Below are positions 61,228 to 64,000 of a stretch of DNA of 64,000 nucleotides, in pieces. Position numbers and translations under genes: made by a program. Location of the stretch: positions 4,544 through 68,543 of the forward strand of contig NZ_JBLKRT010000025.1 of the NCBI RefSeq assembly GCF_047607445.1, in the 5' to 3' direction. Source of the DNA: Crystallibacter sulfonylureivorans_A (GTDB lineage: Bacteria; Actinomycetota; Actinomycetes; Actinomycetales; Micrococcaceae). Within the stretch, counting starts at the first letter, position 1. Each line of letters begins with the position of its first letter. The notes beneath the pieces are model-generated. The model made no database searches, had not been told where the DNA came from, and saw nothing but the letters and a program-made list of their open reading frames with translations.

Positions 61228-61839
61228 ATGCACCATACAGGTGGACCGGGGTGGCGGATCACTGCCGACACCTCAGGACATATGCTGGTGGCCCTGTATC
61301 TTCGCGACGTCGCCGGGCTTTCCGGAGCCGGATCTCCTGCGGTGTCACCGGTGGTGCCGACCGTCCGTACGGCTGATCCGGGCCAACTAACCGCCAACGT
61401 CGGCGGCCCCTCCGCGTTGCGCGATCAATGGGAGCAGTGGTGGGAGGACCTGGTGCGGGACCGTCCGGGAAACGCCACCAAGCTGACGCCGCCATCCTTT
61501 CCCGCCTTTGCCGGCAGCCCGGCCTTGCAGCGGCTGCTGCAAGCCCACTTCGGTGCCGCGATGAGTTGGTCCCGGGCCCGCATGGCCGAGTACTCAAAGA
61601 TGGCCGAGGAACGGGAAGCCAAGGGCAAGTCGGGACTGGTCCGTGAACTGGTCCAGGACCGGGAGATGGAGCTGGGACGCGCGGCGCGGTCCTTCGAGTT
61701 GAAGTTGATCGAGCTTCCGCTGGGCGAGCCGCGCGCGTGGTTCGTGGAGCCGGACCGGATCCTGATGTCTCAGACGTTGATGGACGACGAGACCACGTTC
61801 CGCAGCTACGTGCAGCCGATCGTTGAGCTTGTGGTGTAG
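61228..61839 (+). CDS. Conserved hypothetical protein
   Basis: A 203-residue soluble protein with no recognised domain. The sequence has a Trp-rich start of its second third (QWEQWWEDLVRDRPGNATKL) and a charged helical run (EEREAKGKSGLVRELVQDRE). It ends with a strand pattern (LKLIELPLGEPRAWFVEPDR). ATG 61228 follows GAAAGGA by about ten bases. It stands between galE and the putative wall-lytic protein gene. Confidence 0.65.
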   Translation: MHHTGGPGWRITADTSGHMLVALYLRDVAGLSGAGSPAVSPVVPTVRTADPGQLTANVGGPSALRDQWEQWWEDLVRDRPGNATKLTPPSFPAFAGSPALQRLLQAHFGAAMSWSRARMAEYSKMAEEREAKGKSGLVRELVQDREMELGRAARSFELKLIELPLGEPRAWFVEPDRILMSQTLMDDETTFRSYVQPIVELVV

Positions 61840-61854
61840 CGTCGCCCGGGTGGT

Positions 61855-62718
61855 TCAGGCCGCCGCGGTGCCTTGCGCCACCGTGACCACCACATAGCCG
61901 GCGTCGGTATTGGCGGCGACCCAGGCGCCGTCGTCGCGCTGCCAGCTCTGGCCCGCGTAGGCCACCGATTCGACGTTCAGCTGCTTCGCCGACGCGACGG
62001 CCCACTGGGCAACTGCCCACCCCCGCTCATCGGCCGCAGCCACCCGGAGCTCACGTCCGGCGACTGCCGCGTCCAAACCGGGATGGACTGCGGCCAACTG
62101 TTCCATCACCGCGGTCGGGTCGCCGCTGGTCTCGGCATCTTTGAGGACGCAGTTGAGGGCGGCAGGGGAGTGGCCGGTCAATGCCGATGCGAAGGCCTTG
62201 GCTTCGGCCTCGTGGTCCGCGTAGGCCATGGGGTAGGCACTGCGTTGAACGGTCTGGGCTGCGTCGGTTACCGGCATCGACTCGTAATCCGGAACCTTTT
62301 CGAGCACTTCGTAGAACTTGTTCGCCGCATACACCGGGTCCTGGACCTGCTCTTCGGTGCCCCAGCCCTGCGACGGCCGCTGCTGGAACAAGCCGCGCGA
62401 GTCGGGGCCGGCATGGTCGCCATAGTCAATATTGCGCAGCTTGGACTCCTGGATGGCCGTCGCCAGGGCGATCGACGCCGCGCGCGGGGGCAGCCCGCGC
62501 TCGATGGAGATTCCGGAGATCAGCGCGGCGTTCGCGGCCTGGTCCGGTGCCAGCTCAAAGCTGTCCGCCCCGACGACGGCGACGCACCGCTCCCTGACCA
62601 GGGTCTGGCTGCGGTCAATCTCGGTGGCGGCGAAGTAGACGGCAGCGCCGACCAGGGCAAGCAGCACGAGCAGGCTGAAAAGGCTTCGTCTCCGGCGGGT
62701 GCGCGCTGCCCTGGTCAT
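61855..62718 (-). CDS. Secreted/membrane-anchored lytic-transglycosylase-like protein
   Basis: A 287-residue protein with an Arg-rich start and one N-terminal helix (SLFSLLVLLALVGAAVYFAA). Exterior part contains AIQESKLRNIDYGDHAGPDS and RGLFQQRPSQGWGT, a lysozyme-like pattern with the probable catalytic Glu in QES. The family is often mislabelled as a heavy-metal transporter. Convergent with the previous gene; the dapD gene lies 20 bases upstream and may be co-transcribed. Confidence 0.75.
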   Translation of the reverse strand: MTRAARTRRRRSLFSLLVLLALVGAAVYFAATEIDRSQTLVRERCVAVVGADSFELAPDQAANAALISGISIERGLPPRAASIALATAIQESKLRNIDYGDHAGPDSRGLFQQRPSQGWGTEEQVQDPVYAANKFYEVLEKVPDYESMPVTDAAQTVQRSAYPMAYADHEAEAKAFASALTGHSPAALNCVLKDAETSGDPTAVMEQLAAVHPGLDAAVAGRELRVAAADERGWAVAQWAVASAKQLNVESVAYAGQSWQRDDGAWVAANTDAGYVVVTVAQGTAAA

Positions 62719-62739
62719 GGCGGTGGTGTGGCGGTGCTG

Positions 62740-63714
62740 TTAGTTGGCGTGCAGGACGGCGTTGAGCTCGACGCTCTGGCCCTTGCGCGGCAGGACTTCC
62801 ACTGCTCCGCTGGTGGAGTTGCGGCGGAACAGCAGGCTGGACAGGCCGGAAAGCTCGATGGCCTTGACCTGGCGGTGGTCGCCGCTGGCCACGTCGAGGA
62901 GGCTGACCCGCGTCCCGGCGGTCACGTACAGGCCGGCCTCGACGACGCAATCGTCGCCAATGCTGATTCCGACGCCGGAGTTGGCGCCCAGCAAGACACG
63001 CTCACCGATGCTGATCCGTTCCTTGCCGCCGCCGGACAGCGTACCCATGATCGAGGCGCCGCCGCCGACGTCGGAACCGTCCGCCACGACGACGCCGGCC
63101 GAAATGCGGCCTTCCACCATGGACGTTCCCAGCGTGCCGGCGTTGAAGTTGACGAAGCCTTCGTGCATCACGGTGGTGCCCGCGGCCAGATGCGCGCCCA
63201 GCCGGACACGGTCGGCGTCGGCAATCCGCACGCCGGACGGGATCACGTAGTCGACCATCCGCGGGAACTTGTCGACGCCGTACACGGTCACCGGCCCGCG
63301 GCGGCGCAGACGGCGGCGAACGGATTCGAAGCCTTCCACGGCGCACGGACCGAAGTTGGTCCACACCACATTGGCCAACTGGCCGAAGACGCCGTCCATG
63401 TTCAGCGAATTGGGTTCGACGAGGCGGTGGGAGAGCAAATGCAGGCGCAGGTAGGCATCCGCGGTGTCCGCCGGGGGAGCGTCCAGGTCGATGCTGCGGC
63501 TGAGCACCTCAAGATGGGTGCCGCGGTCGGCGTCGGCGCTGTCGGCGGCATCGGCCGCAAGGTCGTTTTCGGCGTCCTGACCGGCCGGAGGGGTACCCAA
63601 GGCAGGGGCGGGGTACCAGACGTCCAGGACGGTGCCGGCGTCGGTGACGGTGGCCAGGCCGGTGCCGTAAGCAGTGCGGGGAGCGGTTGCGGGCGTGGTG
63701 GTGCTCTCAGTCAT
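62740..63714 (-). CDS. dapD: Tetrahydropyridine-2,6-dicarboxylate N-succinyltransferase
   Basis: A 324-residue enzyme that puts succinyl on tetrahydrodipicolinate in lysine and diaminopimelate synthesis. The middle part is a left-handed beta helix of hexapeptide repeats (GVRIADADRVRLGAHLAAGT, then MVEGRISAGVVVADGSDVGG). The length and actinobacterial start (MTESTTTPATAPRTAYG) agree with the group 2 DapD. ATG 63714 is used; an open frame upstream to 63801 would run into dapE. Confidence 0.93.
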   Translation of the reverse strand: MTESTTTPATAPRTAYGTGLATVTDAGTVLDVWYPAPALGTPPAGQDAENDLAADAADSADADRGTHLEVLSRSIDLDAPPADTADAYLRLHLLSHRLVEPNSLNMDGVFGQLANVVWTNFGPCAVEGFESVRRRLRRRGPVTVYGVDKFPRMVDYVIPSGVRIADADRVRLGAHLAAGTTVMHEGFVNFNAGTLGTSMVEGRISAGVVVADGSDVGGGASIMGTLSGGGKERISIGERVLLGANSGVGISIGDDCVVEAGLYVTAGTRVSLLDVASGDHRQVKAIELSGLSSLLFRRNSTSGAVEVLPRKGQSVELNAVLHAN

Positions 63715-63791
63715 GGGTTCAAGTCTACCGAGCGCACCCGAGGCACCCGCACGTTGAGGGCGCCGCGGGTCGGGCTGGCTAAGCTGGGGAA

Positions 63792-64000
63792 GTGACTTCA
63801 ACCATTGCCTTGGACCTGACCGCCGATGTCGCCGAACTGACTGCCGCGCTGATCGATATTAATAGTGTTTCCGGGAATGAAACGGCACTGGCCGACGCCG
63901 TCGAGAACGCCTTGCGCACCCTGCCGCACCTGGAGGTGGTCCGGGACGGCGACGCCATTGTGGCCCGCACCCAGTTGGGCCGGGCGGAGCGGGTGATCCT
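63792..64000 (+). CDS. dapE: Succinyl-diaminopimelate desuccinylase (partial, C-terminus outside window)
   Basis: The first 69 codons of a probable M20 peptidase, start GTG 63792. The N-terminal sequence (LTAALIDINSVSGNETALAD) matches actinobacterial DapE. It is divergent from dapD, the usual pairing. It removes succinyl from LL-diaminopimelate. Identity is by N-terminus and neighbourhood only; metal ligands lie outside. Confidence 0.8.
   Translation, partial: MTSTIALDLTADVAELTAALIDINSVSGNETALADAVENALRTLPHLEVVRDGDAIVARTQLGRAERVI

Overview
The window is high-GC, gene-dense DNA from an actinobacterium, most likely Micrococcaceae (Arthrobacter-like). The reasons are the 3' gene order (typA, 7Fe ferredoxin, dapC, citrate synthase, galE, dapD, dapE), actinobacteria-specific families (DUF3090, SCO1664 type, MSMEG_4193 phosphomutase, three-helix QcrA, the copper-associated DUF6153/DUF305/F510_1955 set) and frequent GTG/TTG starts. 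The genus is an inference from families and synteny; no rRNA or marker comparison was possible. Names given to families rest on recognised motifs, not on a database search.

Layout. 1-4760: a catabolic cassette of GMC alcohol dehydrogenase (cut by the window edge), Baeyer-Villiger-type monooxygenase and alpha/beta hydrolase, divergent from a GntR/FCD regulator. 5283-5696: a VOC protein. 5811-5976: a near-perfect 40-bp palindrome and then a promoter carrying a CsoR-like operator, which drives a copper operon (6135-10956): Cys-rich HMA protein, CopB-type ATPase, DUF6153-like protein, DUF305 lipoprotein and a beta-propeller lipoprotein. 11290-11412: remnant of a chloramphenicol-phosphotransferase-like kinase. 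11594-13468: a CPA1 antiporter fused to a UBP zinc finger. 13575-15607: the conserved phosphomutase/DUF3090/SCO1664 operon. 15755-28640: mixed metabolic and transport genes, including zwf with an orphan Rieske protein, cydAB, ArfB, a nickel/cobalt permease, a cupin and an amino-acid permease.

28779-38512 is the most distinctive part: a formate dehydrogenase operon whose catalytic subunit is read through an in-frame TGA (29343-29345) followed by a SECIS-like hairpin, directly next to everything needed to make and insert selenocysteine: selD, tRNA-Sec (anticodon TCA), selA and selB. It is a self-contained selenocysteine locus.

38905-46054: a peptide/opine-type ABC importer (binding lipoprotein, two permeases, fused double ATPase), with an antisense PH-domain membrane gene inserted before the ATPase and a strong terminator-like hairpin after the binding-protein gene. 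46188-51881: two divergent APC permeases around an intergenic hairpin, one in an overlapping operon with a small membrane protein and an M20 peptidase. 52023-64000: core genes (typA, ferredoxin, dapC, gltA, galE, dapD, dapE) with a MarR/ArsR-like regulator and MFS exporter pair between them, and a complex intergenic repeat element at 59743-60001.

As a whole, 16-40 kb gathers functions for flexible respiration and electron supply: a bd-type oxidase without long Q-loop, formate oxidation, a glucose-6-phosphate dehydrogenase and a Rieske protein without its cytochrome partners.
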